A stretch of 64,000 nucleotides of DNA from an uncultured bacterium (lineage in GTDB: Bacteria > UBP6 > UBA1177): the NCBI GenBank assembly GCA_905233945.1, contig CAJOFY010000005.1, positions 78,698-142,697 of the forward strand. The letters run 5' to 3'. The position numbers and the translations under genes are program-made. Under the pieces are notes generated by a model. That model worked only from the letters and a program-made list of their open reading frames with translations. It searched no databases and was not told where the DNA came from. Shown in pieces: positions 24,678 through 32,878 of the stretch; the first letter of the stretch is position 1, and each line of letters begins with the position of its first letter.

Positions 24678-26147
24678 CTATTCCCCCCTCTGCCATTTGA
24701 GCACCGGTTTTCTTGCCGCGAGGGTTTCATCCGGGCGGCTGACTGCCGTATTGAGCGGAGCGTTGAGGATGTTTTCGGGATTGGTTTTAGCTGTTTCGGC
24801 TATATCGATCATGGCTTCGATGAACTCGTCAAGAGTCTCTTTGCTTTCGCTTTCGGTCGGCTCGATCATGAGTGCGCCGTGAACGATGAGCGGGAAGTAG
24901 ACTGTCGGCGGATGGTAGCCGCGGTCGATGAGAGCTTTCGCGATATCCATCGTCGTGATGTGGTTCGGCATTTCGGAATCGTCGAAAACGACTTCGTGGA
25001 GCGTGTCTGATTTGTATTTGAGGTGATAGTAGTCACGAAGGCACGCTTTGATATAGTTCGCGTTGAGAACTGCGTTCTGCGCGGTTTCGCCAAGGTGTTC
25101 CTTGCCGTATTCAAGGATATAGATGAACGCTTTGAGCGTTACGCCCATGTTTCCGTAGAATGAGCGGACTCTTCCCATCGAGTTGTCGGAGTCGTTGAAG
25201 GTGTAAAGACCGTCTTTTTCGACTACGAACGGGTTCGGAAGGAATTCAACAAGTTTCTGGCATACGCCTACAGGGCCTGCTCCAGGGCCGCCGCCGCCGT
25301 GAGGAGTCGAGAAGGTCTTGTGCAGGTTGTAGTGAAGGACGTCGATCCCCATGTCTCCCGGTCTTGCCATGCCGAGAAGGGCGTTCATGTTCGCGCCGTC
25401 GCCGTAAACAAGGCCGCCTGCGTCGTGGACCATTTTCGTGATTGCGAGGATGTCGCTCTCGAAAACGCCGAGTGTGTTCGGGTTGGTGAGCATGATGCCT
25501 GCAACTTCGTCGGTAAGAAGCGATTTGAGCGTGTCAAGGTTTACCTTTCCGTGCTCGTCGCTCTGAAGGACGACGACTTCGAATCCGTTGAGAGCGCAGC
25601 TTGCGGGGTTCGTGCCGTGTGCGCTGTCGGGGATGATTATTTTTTTACGTTTCTTGTCTCCGATTTTGTCGAAATAGCTTCTGATGATGCCGATTCCGGT
25701 GTATTCACCGTGAGCACCTGCCGAAGGATTGAGCGTGCAGGCCGCGAATCCGCCGATTTCAGCGAGCATTCTCTGCATTTCGAACATGATCTTGAGAGTT
25801 CCCTGCGCGTATTTTTCCGGAGTTTCGGGGTGAAGTTCCGTGAACTGCGGGTTGCGGACAAGTTTCTCGTTGATCTTCGGGTTGTATTTCATCGTGCAGC
25901 TGCCGAGCGGATAGAAACCGTGGTCAAGGCTGTAGTTGTATGTCGAAAGTCTTGTGTAGTGGCGGACTACATCGACTTCGCTGAGCTCCGGAAGGTCAAG
26001 GTCTGCTCTGCGGAGCTCTGCCGGAAGAATGTTCTCCGCTCCTTCGAGATTTTCTTCGGGAAGCGAGTAACCGCGTCTTCCTTCGCGGCTTCTTTCAAAG
26101 ATTACCGATTCTTTGAGTTTGAGGTCTTTCATTCCGGGGTAACTCAT
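24678..26147 (-). CDS. gcvPB: Glycine dehydrogenase (decarboxylating) subunit 2, P-protein beta
   Basis: With GcvPA it decarboxylates glycine and passes the aminomethyl group to the lipoyl arm of GcvH. The PLP-binding lysine lies in NLHKTFSTPHGGGGPGAGPVG near residue 277. IIIPDSAHGTNPASCALNGF, TNPNTLGVFE and GDGANMNALLG are the other P-protein blocks. At 489 residues it is the C-terminal half of the long single-chain enzyme, as in split-type organisms. Its ATG overlaps the gcvPA stop by four bases and follows AGGAGG. It ends 5 bp from the convergent HUH-domain gene. Confidence 0.96.
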   Translation of the reverse strand: MSYPGMKDLKLKESVIFERSREGRRGYSLPEENLEGAENILPAELRRADLDLPELSEVDVVRHYTRLSTYNYSLDHGFYPLGSCTMKYNPKINEKLVRNPQFTELHPETPEKYAQGTLKIMFEMQRMLAEIGGFAACTLNPSAGAHGEYTGIGIIRSYFDKIGDKKRKKIIIPDSAHGTNPASCALNGFEVVVLQSDEHGKVNLDTLKSLLTDEVAGIMLTNPNTLGVFESDILAITKMVHDAGGLVYGDGANMNALLGMARPGDMGIDVLHYNLHKTFSTPHGGGGPGAGPVGVCQKLVEFLPNPFVVEKDGLYTFNDSDNSMGRVRSFYGNMGVTLKAFIYILEYGKEHLGETAQNAVLNANYIKACLRDYYHLKYKSDTLHEVVFDDSEMPNHITTMDIAKALIDRGYHPPTVYFPLIVHGALMIEPTESESKETLDEFIEAMIDIAETAKTNPENILNAPLNTAVSRPDETLAARKPVLKWQRGE

Positions 26148-27502
26148 TTTGCACCTCCTGTAACTTCTTTAAGTGCTGCGACGAATTTGTCGAGCTCTTC
26201 GTAGCTGTGGATCTCCGTGGTGTTTACGATGATCGCGTTCTCAAGTTCCGGATAGTATTTTTTCGCAGCGATTCCGCCGAGGATCCCTTTCTCAGCGAGT
26301 GCTTTGAGTGCGCAGCATGCACATCCCGGAGTGAGAATCGTGAATTCGTTGTAGTTGCTTCCTTTGAAAGCGACTTTGCACGGAGTCTCTTTCTCGATCT
26401 TGTTCTTGAGGTAGTCAGCGCGTTTGAGGTTCATGAGAGCGACTTCCTTCATTCCTTCTTTTCCCATCGTAGCGAGGTAGATGGAAGCTGCCGTCGCCAT
26501 AAGTCCCTGGTTGGAGCAGATGTTAGAGGTCGCTTTTTCGCGTTTGATGTGCTGTTCACGTGCCGAAAGGGTGAGAACGAAGCAGCGGTTGCCGTTCTTG
26601 TCAACTGTCTGACCGATAAGTCTGCCGGGCATCTTTCTCATGTATTTTTCCTTGCAGGTGAAAAGACCTACGCCGGGGCCGCCGAAGTTTACCGGAATGC
26701 CGAGTGCCTGACCGTCGCCGACAGCGATATCAGCGTCGATGTCGCCGGGAGTCGCGAGGATTCCGAGAGCCGTCGTTTCGGTGATAACCGGAATGAGCAA
26801 CGCGCCCTTTTCATGCGTAACTTCGGAGATCTTGCGGATGTTTTCGATCATGCCGAAGTAGTTCGGATACTGGAAAACTACGCAGATCGTGTCTTCGTCG
26901 ATTTTTGCAAGTTCCTTTTCCGCAACGCAGCCAGTAGCGGCATCCATTTCAAGAAGGTCGATAGAATCTACAACGAAACCGGTGTAGGTCCTGATCGTCT
27001 GGATGTACTGCGGGTTGACAGTTGAGGCGATGAGGACTTTGTGTCTTTTCGTCTGGATCTTGTGCGACATAAGGACTGCTTCTGCCGCAGCGGTCGCGCC
27101 GTCATACATCGAAGCGTTCGCGACATCCATTTTGAAAAGGTTTGCGATCATCGTCTGGAACTCGAATATAGCCTGAAGTGTTCCCTGGCTGACTTCGGGC
27201 TGGTACGGAGTGTATGAAGTGTAGAACTCGCTTCTCGAGATCATCTGGTCAACGAGAGCGGGGCAGTGGTGTTTGTAGCAGCCGCCGCCAAGGAAGGAAA
27301 GCATGTTCGCGCCGGTGTTTTCCCTGCCGAGTTCGTCCATAATTTTTTCAAGTTCGGGTTCGCTTTTGGCAGAGGGGATGTTCAGCTCTTTTTTGAGGAG
27401 AACGTTCTGCGGAAGCGGGGAAAAGAGGTCGGAAACCGACTTTACGCCGATTTTGTCGAGCATCTCTTTCCTTTCTTTATCCGTTATCGGAAGGTATCTC
27501 AT
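26144..27502 (-). CDS. gcvPA: Glycine dehydrogenase (decarboxylating) subunit 1, P-protein alpha
   Basis: N-terminal half of the split P-protein, forming the heterotetramer with GcvPB. Diagnostic stretches: MRYLPITDKERKEMLDKIGV, MLSFLGGGCYKHHCPA, FYTSYTPYQPEVSQGTLQAIFEFQT and NVSMYDGATA-like NASMYDGATAAAEA. Length of 452 is typical. The start follows GAGAGGT. An intrinsic-terminator-like hairpin lies between gcvH and this gene, so its expression relative to gcvT-gcvH may be reduced or attenuated. Confidence 0.95.
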   Translation of the reverse strand: MRYLPITDKERKEMLDKIGVKSVSDLFSPLPQNVLLKKELNIPSAKSEPELEKIMDELGRENTGANMLSFLGGGCYKHHCPALVDQMISRSEFYTSYTPYQPEVSQGTLQAIFEFQTMIANLFKMDVANASMYDGATAAAEAVLMSHKIQTKRHKVLIASTVNPQYIQTIRTYTGFVVDSIDLLEMDAATGCVAEKELAKIDEDTICVVFQYPNYFGMIENIRKISEVTHEKGALLIPVITETTALGILATPGDIDADIAVGDGQALGIPVNFGGPGVGLFTCKEKYMRKMPGRLIGQTVDKNGNRCFVLTLSAREQHIKREKATSNICSNQGLMATAASIYLATMGKEGMKEVALMNLKRADYLKNKIEKETPCKVAFKGSNYNEFTILTPGCACCALKALAEKGILGGIAAKKYYPELENAIIVNTTEIHSYEELDKFVAALKEVTGGAK

Positions 27503-27523
27503 TTTTTACCTCTCAAGTTTTTA

Positions 27524-27553
27524 ATAAAAAAAGGGGAACGAAAAACGCTCCCC
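27524..27553 (-). terminator. Hairpin plus T-run between gcvH and gcvPA
   Basis: On the minus strand GGGGAGCG (27553-27546), loop TTTTT, CGTTCCCC (27540-27533), then seven T. This has the form of an intrinsic terminator inside the gcv operon, so it may act as a partial stop or mRNA-end stabiliser. Confidence 0.7.
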
Positions 27554-27577
27554 CGAATCAAAAATCCTCTGAAACAC

Positions 27578-27979
27578 TTAGTCTTCCTGAGTTGCAAGGA
27601 ATTCTTCGTATTCTTCAGCGGTCATAAGCGAGCTGAAATCATCGTCGCTTTCCGCTTCGACTTCATAAAGCCATCCGTCGCCGTAGCAGTCGCTGCTTAC
27701 TGTCTCGGGGCTGTCTTCGAGCATGTCGTTTACAGCAACGATCGTTCCCGAAATCTGGTTGCAGATGTCTTCGGAGCTTTTTACTGTCTCGATTGTGCAG
27801 TCAACGCCGTCTTTGTCGATAACGGTTTCAGTTTCCGGAAGTTCGACATAGGTGATGTCGCCGGCATGCTGAGCTGCGAAATCGGTGATACCGAGGCGGT
27901 ATCTTTTGTTGCCGAGATCCTTTACCCATTCGTGGGTTTCCGAGTACCTGAGTTCGGAAGGAACATTGTAGTTTGCCAT
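27578..27979 (-). CDS. gcvH: Glycine cleavage system H protein
   Basis: Lipoyl carrier that shuttles the aminomethyl group between P, T and L proteins. The lipoylated lysine is in IETVKSSEDICNQISGTIVAVND (Lys about 67), close to the consensus ESVKAASDI. N-terminal ELRYSETHEWV and LGITDFAAQHAGDITYVELPE are standard H-protein blocks. Length of 133 with an acidic C-terminal tail is normal. The start follows GAGGAG and lies 30 bp after the gcvT stop. Confidence 0.96.
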   Translation of the reverse strand: MANYNVPSELRYSETHEWVKDLGNKRYRLGITDFAAQHAGDITYVELPETETVIDKDGVDCTIETVKSSEDICNQISGTIVAVNDMLEDSPETVSSDCYGDGWLYEVEAESDDDFSSLMTAEEYEEFLATQED

Positions 27980-28009
27980 GATTTTCTCCTCAAAAAAAGT
28001 TATTAAAAG

Positions 28010-29119
28010 TTATAACATAGAAGCCATTTTCTTTCTTGAAGTGCCTTTTACAAGCGGGTTCGCCTTGACGAAAGCCTTGAAAGTCTTGCCTTTTTCGTTC
28101 AAAAGCTCGATCTCTTCGTCAAGAGCAAGTTCCTTGTTGACTCTGATAAATCCTGCCGGAACCATTCCGAGCGAAACAGCCATGATCTCCGAAGTGAGAA
28201 CGCCGATCTCTTCGCCTTTGTAGAGAACTTTCGAGTGGTCGCCCGGTTTTCTCTTGCCTTCGACCGTAATCGCATAAGCGAAAATCGTTCCTTTTGCAGC
28301 CATAAGAGGCTCTTTGCCGATGAAATCGTGCTCGTAGCTGATCGCGAATTCCCACGGAGTTCCTGCCGCGACTACATCCGGACGGACTTCGTGACCCGAA
28401 AGCGGAAGACCTGCTTCAAGTCTGAGCGTATCTCTTGCGCCGAGTCCTGCCGGCATGATCCCGTATTTTTCGCCTCTTGTAAGAAGGAGATCCCAAAGTT
28501 TTACAGTCTCTTTGATGTCGCAGTAGATTTCGAAACCGATCTCGCCTGTGTAGCCTGTTCTGCTGAGAAGGACCTTGATCCCGTCAAGGTTTACGTTGTC
28601 TACGAAGCGGAAGAATTTAAGCCCTTCTATTGCCTCTCTTCCTGCGATCTCAGCGATAAGTTTCGGTGCATTCGGACCCTGAAGGTCAAGTTTGCAGGTC
28701 TGCGCACTGATGTTTTCAAGTTTCATGTCAGGAAGAGCGTTCTTCTTGAGCCATTCGAAGTCGCTGTCCTGAGTTCCTGCGTTGACAACGAGCATCCATT
28801 TTTCCTCGTTGAAGCGGTAAACGATGCAGTCATCGATTACGCAGCCTTTCTCGTTGAGCATGAAGTTGTACTGAGCCTGACCGTCTTCGATCGCTCTTAC
28901 ATCGTTGGTGAGCATTTTCTGCCAGAAAGCGAAAGAATCCTTTCCGGTGATGATGTATTCACCCATGTGGCAGATGTCGAAAAGGCCGCAGTTTTCACGC
29001 GTCGCCTTATGCTCGGCAGTCTGACCGGTTTTATACCACAGCGGCATGTCCCATCCGCCGAATTCAGCCATTGTAGCGCCCATTGCTACGTGTCTTTCAA
29101 ATAACGGAGTCTTGTTCAT
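28010..29119 (-). CDS. gcvT: Glycine cleavage system T protein (aminomethyltransferase)
   Basis: Transfers the one-carbon unit from aminomethyl-lipoyl-GcvH to tetrahydrofolate and releases ammonia. Blocks HVAMGATMAEFGGWDMPLWY, CGLFDICHMGEYIITG, LSRTGYTGEIGFEIY and LGARDTLRLEAGLPLSGHE are diagnostic, the last carrying the family Arg/Asp residues. Length of 369 is normal. ATG 29119 follows AGAGAGGG. It is the first gene of the gcvT-H-PA-PB operon. No glycine riboswitch is visible in its leader, so control is probably at the promoter. Confidence 0.95.
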   Translation of the reverse strand: MNKTPLFERHVAMGATMAEFGGWDMPLWYKTGQTAEHKATRENCGLFDICHMGEYIITGKDSFAFWQKMLTNDVRAIEDGQAQYNFMLNEKGCVIDDCIVYRFNEEKWMLVVNAGTQDSDFEWLKKNALPDMKLENISAQTCKLDLQGPNAPKLIAEIAGREAIEGLKFFRFVDNVNLDGIKVLLSRTGYTGEIGFEIYCDIKETVKLWDLLLTRGEKYGIMPAGLGARDTLRLEAGLPLSGHEVRPDVVAAGTPWEFAISYEHDFIGKEPLMAAKGTIFAYAITVEGKRKPGDHSKVLYKGEEIGVLTSEIMAVSLGMVPAGFIRVNKELALDEEIELLNEKGKTFKAFVKANPLVKGTSRKKMASML

Positions 29120-29161
29120 AGTTCCCTCTCTTAAATTTATAAGAAAACAAAAAATCAGTCG

Positions 29162-29189
29162 TTTATAGTAGAAAAAATATTCAATGCAA
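29162..29189 (-). promoter_or_regulatory. Candidate sigma-70 promoter of the gcv operon
   Basis: Minus strand TTGCAT (29189-29184), 16-bp spacer, TATAAA (29167-29162), about 42 bp before the gcvT start. Confidence 0.5.
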
Positions 29190-29235
29190 GGAAAAGTGAG
29201 ATGATTTTATATTGTTTTTGCCAAAATAAAAAAAC

Positions 29236-29263
29236 TTGACTTGAAAAACTTTTTCCCTATCAT
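29236..29263 (+). promoter_or_regulatory. Candidate sigma-70 promoter of the initiator tRNA
   Basis: TTGACT at 29236-29241, 16-bp spacer, TATCAT at 29258-29263, about 18 bp before the tRNA 5' end. Confidence 0.55.
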
Positions 29264-29281
29264 ACTGCGCGGCAACGAGGT

Positions 29282-29357
<76 letters not shown>

Positions 29358-29418
29358 TTTTTTTTGCCTTCTTTTGACGATTTTCACTAATGTTTCTTGA
29401 TTTTTGAGCGGAGATAAA

Positions 29419-30684
29419 ATGAACAAGGAAGAAGTTTTAAACTATCACAAAAATCCCAGACCCGGAAAACTTGAAGTTGTTCCATCCAAAGTCTGTGCTA
29501 CACAGGCCGATTTAGCCAAAGCATACACGCCCGGTGTCGCTTTGCCGTGTCTTGAAATCAAAGCGGAACCCGAAACTGTTTACGACTACACCGGAAAAGG
29601 AAACCTCGTCGGCGTAATTAGTGACGGAAGCGCGGTTCTGGGGCTTGGAAACATCGGCGCGCTCGCCGGAAAGCCGGTCATGGAAGGAAAAGCCCTTCTT
29701 TTCAAGCGTTTTGCAGGAATCGACGCGTTTGATATAGAGATAAACGAAAGCGATCCTGACAAGTTCGTTGAAATAGTGAAATCGCTCGAACCCACTTTCG
29801 GCGGAATAAACCTTGAGGATATTTCTTCTCCGAGATGCTTTGAGATCGAAGAAAAGCTCAAAAAATCGATGAACATTCCGGTTTTCCACGACGACCAGCA
29901 CGGAACGGCTGTAATCTGCGCGGCGGGAGTTCTCAACGGCCTTGAAATTTCGGGCAAAAAACCTGAAAACTGCAAAGTTGTCATCACAGGTGCGGGAGCA
30001 GCGGGTGTCGCGATCGCGAAACACCTTATAAACTGCGGCGTAAAGCAGGAAAACGTCTATGCCTACGACAAAGACGGCGTTCTTTTTGAAGGAAGAAAAG
30101 ACGGACTTTCGGAATATCACAGATTTTTGTACAGGGACACAAATTTCCGTACGCTCGAAGAGCTTTTCGACGGAGCCGATGTCTATGTCGGAGTGAGCGT
30201 CAAAGGGCTTGTCAACGAGGAAATGGTGAAGAAAATGGCACCCGATCCGGTAATTTTCCCGATGGCGAACCCCGACCCGGAAATCACCTACGAAGCAGTA
30301 AAAAAAGCGCGTCCCGACGCGATCGTAGGAACCGGAAGAACCGATTTCCCGAACCAGGTCAACAATCTTCTCGGCTTCCCGGCTATTTTCCGCGGCGCGC
30401 TTGACGCAAGAGCTAGCCAGATAACCGAAAAAATGAAAATGGCTGCGACTCAGGCACTCATTAAAGTCACAAAAATGCCGGTTCTGCCCGAAGTCCTCAA
30501 AGTTTACGGGCTCGATTCACTCGAATACGGCAGAAACTACATCATTCCGAAGCCTTTTGATCCGCGCGTTCTTGTTGAAGTGGCGTTCGCAGTTGCGAAA
30601 ACCGCTGTTGAAGAAGGTGTCAACAGAGTTGAACTCGATCTAGGGAAATATCGGGAAGAACTGGAAAAAAGATTCTTGAAATAA
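29419..30684 (+). CDS. Malic enzyme (NAD(P)-dependent, short form)
   Basis: Oxidatively decarboxylates malate to pyruvate. The N-terminal catalytic domain has AYTPGVALPCLEI, GLGNIGALAGKPVMEGKALLFK, INLEDISSPRCFEIE and VFHDDQHGTAVI with the metal-binding acidic residues. The nucleotide-binding domain has VVITGAGAAGVAIAKHL and FPMANPDPEITYE. The 421 residues match the short bacterial form without the phosphotransacetylase-like extension of MaeB. ATG 29419 follows GCGGAG; an ATG at 29404 is upstream of that site. It stands alone between the tRNA and a dyad-rich spacer. Confidence 0.93.
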   Translation: MNKEEVLNYHKNPRPGKLEVVPSKVCATQADLAKAYTPGVALPCLEIKAEPETVYDYTGKGNLVGVISDGSAVLGLGNIGALAGKPVMEGKALLFKRFAGIDAFDIEINESDPDKFVEIVKSLEPTFGGINLEDISSPRCFEIEEKLKKSMNIPVFHDDQHGTAVICAAGVLNGLEISGKKPENCKVVITGAGAAGVAIAKHLINCGVKQENVYAYDKDGVLFEGRKDGLSEYHRFLYRDTNFRTLEELFDGADVYVGVSVKGLVNEEMVKKMAPDPVIFPMANPDPEITYEAVKKARPDAIVGTGRTDFPNQVNNLLGFPAIFRGALDARASQITEKMKMAATQALIKVTKMPVLPEVLKVYGLDSLEYGRNYIIPKPFDPRVLVEVAFAVAKTAVEEGVNRVELDLGKYREELEKRFLK

Positions 30685-30685
30685 T

Positions 30686-30812
30686 CGTTCTTGTCGATCA
30701 AGTTCGACGCGCCGGAAATCAAGATCGTTATACCGACGGCGCGAATCGATAATAACGGTATAACGACACAAGGCGGCGAATCGTTATTATCGATTGGGTT
30801 CGTTCTCGTCGA
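30686..30812. repeat. Interleaved inverted repeats bounded by a 12-bp direct repeat, after the malic enzyme gene
   Basis: Dyads: CGCGCCG 30708-30714 with CGGCGCG 30737-30743; CGTTATACCG 30726-30735 with CGGTATAACG 30756-30765; AATCGATAATAACG 30744-30757 with CGTTATTATCGATT 30782-30795. The pairs cross one another, so they are mutually exclusive or form a pseudoknot. CGTTCTTGTCGA (30686-30697) and CGTTCTCGTCGA (30801-30812) flank the block with one mismatch. No frame is convincing here. Confidence 0.75.
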
Positions 30813-30845
30813 CAGTGCGAAAAATAGAGCAATAAAAAAAATAAC

Positions 30846-30873
30846 TTGCTTTTTTTGATTATTTGATTAGCAT
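30846..30873 (+). promoter_or_regulatory. Candidate sigma-70 promoter of rpmE-prfA
   Basis: TTGCTT at 30846-30851, 16-bp spacer, TAGCAT at 30868-30873, 42 bp before ATG 30916. Both boxes are imperfect. Confidence 0.4.
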
Positions 30874-30915
30874 AACCGCGATTTTTTTGTTCCATGATTT
30901 TTTAAGGAGTTAGAA

Positions 30916-31137
30916 ATGAAAGACAAAATCCATCCGAAGCTTGAGCTCATAACGGTTAAGTGCTCATGCGGAGCGGAATATGTTACCCGTTCCACCAAAA
31001 AAGAAGGCTACAACGTTGAAATCTGCGCAAACTGCCATCCGTTCTACACCGGTAAGACAAAAATCGTCGACACCGCAGGCAGAATCGAGAAATTCAACGC
31101 AAAATACAAAAGAGACACATACGCTGGCAAAAAGTAG
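30916..31137 (+). CDS. rpmE: 50S ribosomal protein L31, zinc-binding type
   Basis: Small protein of the large ribosomal subunit. It starts [20 protein letters not shown] and has the zinc pattern CSC ... [24 protein letters not shown], the canonical L31 core. With both Cys pairs it is the Cys-containing form rather than the zinc-free paralogue. Length of 73 is normal. ATG 30916 follows AAGGAG. It is followed by a terminator-like hairpin and then prfA, a common bacterial neighbour. Confidence 0.97.
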   Translation: MKDKIHPKLELITVKCSCGAEYVTRSTKKEGYNVEICANCHPFYTGKTKIVDTAGRIEKFNAKYKRDTYAGKK

Positions 31138-31157
31138 CCGCTTTTTTCAGATTTATT

Positions 31158-31198
31158 CCCGTCAATTTCTTGTTTAAAGAGGTTGGCGGGATTTTTTT
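31158..31198 (+). terminator. Hairpin plus T-run between rpmE and prfA
   Basis: CCCGTCAA (31158-31165) pairs with TTGGCGGG (31183-31190) with one G-T pair, followed by ATTTTTTT. It would end or attenuate the rpmE transcript ahead of prfA. Confidence 0.7.
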
Positions 31199-31213
31199 AT
31201 CAAGAGGAATCCG

Positions 31214-32323
31214 ATGCTCGAAATCAAAGACAAACTTGCCGAAATTCACAAGAGTTTCCTGAACATCGAAAAGGAAATCGCGAAGCCCGAAACTGTCGGC
31301 GACGTGAAAAAATACACGAAACTCATGCGCGAATACAAGCGCCTGAAAAAAATCGTCGACAACTATCTCGAATGGGACAAGCTTGAGCGCGAAATCGCGG
31401 ACCAGAAAGAAATGCTTTCGGTTGAAAAAGATCCCGAACTCATCGAAATGATCAAGGCCGAACTTCCCGAACTCGAGCAAAAATACAACGCGATCACCGA
31501 CGAGCTCAACGTTCTTCTTCTTCCGAGGGATCCGCTTGACGAAAAAAGCGCGATCCTTGAAATCCGTGCCGGAACAGGCGGCGACGAGGCGGCTCTTTTC
31601 GCTGAAGAAATCTACCGTATGTACTGCCGTTACGCCGAACTCAACAAGTGGAAAGTCGAAATCATGTCGATCAGCACGGCGGAAGGCGCGGGAATCAAGG
31701 AAGTCATATCCGAAATTTCGGGCGAAGATGTCTACGGCAGACTCAAATACGAAGGCGGCGTCCACCGCGTCCAGCGTGTTCCCGTCACCGAATCGCAGGG
31801 CAGAGTCCACACTTCGGCAATCACGGTCGCAGTCCTTCCGCAGGCTGATGAAATCGACGAAGTCCAGATCGACGAAAAAGACCTCAAAATCGATGTTTAC
31901 CGTTCAAGCGGCGCAGGCGGCCAGCATGTCAACAAGACAGACAGCGCGGTCAGAATCACCCACATTCCGACCGGAATCGTCGTCGCGATGCAGGATGAGA
32001 GAAGCCAGATCCAGAACCGTGCAAGGGCGATGAAGGTTTTGGAAGCGAAACTCCTCAAACTCGAGCGTGAAAAACGCGATCAGGAGGTCAGTTCGCAGCG
32101 CAGAAGCCTTGTCGGAAGCGGCGACAGATCGGAAAAAATCAGAACCTATAACTTTCCGCAGGGGCGCGTCACCGACCACAGGATCAAGCTCACCCTTTAC
32201 AGAATAAACGAAATCATGGAAGGTTCGCTCGACATGATCATCGACCCGCTCATCCACTATCAGAACGCGCTTCTTCTCGGACAGAGCGTCGAAGAGTTCT
32301 CAGGCAGCGACGAAGACGAATAG
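31214..32323 (+). CDS. prfA: Peptide chain release factor 1
   Basis: Terminates translation at UAA and [21 protein letters not shown] contains the RF1 codon-recognition tripeptide region. [19 protein letters not shown] carries the GGQ peptidyl-hydrolysis motif with its methylatable Gln. [17 protein letters not shown] and [16 protein letters not shown] complete the family pattern. Length of 369 is usual. ATG 31214 follows AGAGG. The prmC methyltransferase gene, often next door, is not here; a convergent gene begins at the following base. Confidence 0.96.
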   Translation: MLEIKDKLAEIHKSFLNIEKEIAKPETVGDVKKYTKLMREYKRLKKIVDNYLEWDKLEREIADQKEMLSVEKDPELIEMIKAELPELEQKYNAITDELNVLLLPRDPLDEKSAILEIRAGTGGDEAALFAEEIYRMYCRYAELNKWKVEIMSISTAEGAGIKEVISEISGEDVYGRLKYEGGVHRVQRVPVTESQGRVHTSAITVAVLPQADEIDEVQIDEKDLKIDVYRSSGAGGQHVNKTDSAVRITHIPTGIVVAMQDERSQIQNRARAMKVLEAKLLKLEREKRDQEVSSQRRSLVGSGDRSEKIRTYNFPQGRVTDHRIKLTLYRINEIMEGSLDMIIDPLIHYQNALLLGQSVEEFSGSDEDE

Positions 32324-32878
32324 CTACAGTTTCCTGAAAAACTCCGGTCTGTGAAAATCCGGCTTTTCGCTTATAATATCAAACAGATACATGTAATGCG
32401 GCGTAAGCGATTTGTCGGCGCATTTGTAAATGTTGCCTGTGAGTGACACCGTGTCAATTTTGGAACCGTCGAAAACAAATACTTCTTTCGGGATTTTTAC
32501 TGAAAGTTCGTAAGTTGTTTTTTCGTTTTTTATTCCGAAAGGAATATTTCCCAAAGTCGAAGAAACTTTAATGTTTTCAATGGTTTCAGGCTTGAGAAGC
32601 TCACGGTTGAATCGGTTTTTTCCGTGTTCGGCAAGGACGCAGCCGATGCAGCTGATCTCGAAATTGTAGTAAAATCCGTTGCCGAAAGACAAAAAAAGCT
32701 CGGCGCAGCTGTCTTCCCAGACTTTCTGGTTTATTCCTGAGTATTCTGCTTTGACAGAAGGCTCCGTTATGTGAAAAACTGCCGAAATTTCTTCCGATGA
32801 CGCGTTGAAATCGCATGAAACTTCAAGATTTTCAAGCTGTTCCGCTGCCCATCCCTGTTTTAAAAAATATAAAGTCAT
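32324..32878 (-). CDS. Carbohydrate-binding family 9-like protein
   Basis: The 184 residues read like the CBM9-like domain: VWEDSCAELFLSFGNGFYYNFEISCIGCVLAEHGKNR, a central TYELSVKIPKEVF and a C-terminal PHYMYLFDIISEKPDFHRPEFF. There is no signal peptide and no catalytic domain. The start overlaps the preceding lipoprotein stop by one base (TAATG). It ends base-to-base with prfA, which runs the opposite way. It is the last gene of a four-gene unit with a MalK-type ATPase, a LytM peptidase and a beta-propeller lipoprotein. The ligand is unknown. Confidence 0.65.
   Translation of the reverse strand: MTLYFLKQGWAAEQLENLEVSCDFNASSEEISAVFHITEPSVKAEYSGINQKVWEDSCAELFLSFGNGFYYNFEISCIGCVLAEHGKNRFNRELLKPETIENIKVSSTLGNIPFGIKNEKTTYELSVKIPKEVFVFDGSKIDTVSLTGNIYKCADKSLTPHYMYLFDIISEKPDFHRPEFFRKL

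Noticed and set aside
25299-26204. 301-codon plus-strand frame across gcvPB
   Set aside because: Antisense shadow of a conserved gene with Val/Glu/Cys-rich nonsense composition and no start signals. The same applies to 28235-29104 over gcvT, 26207-27025 over gcvPA and 15666-16469 over citF.
29120-29190. Glycine riboswitch before gcvT
   Set aside because: The leader is only about 40 bases past the promoter, A/T-rich, and lacks the paired aptamer stems.
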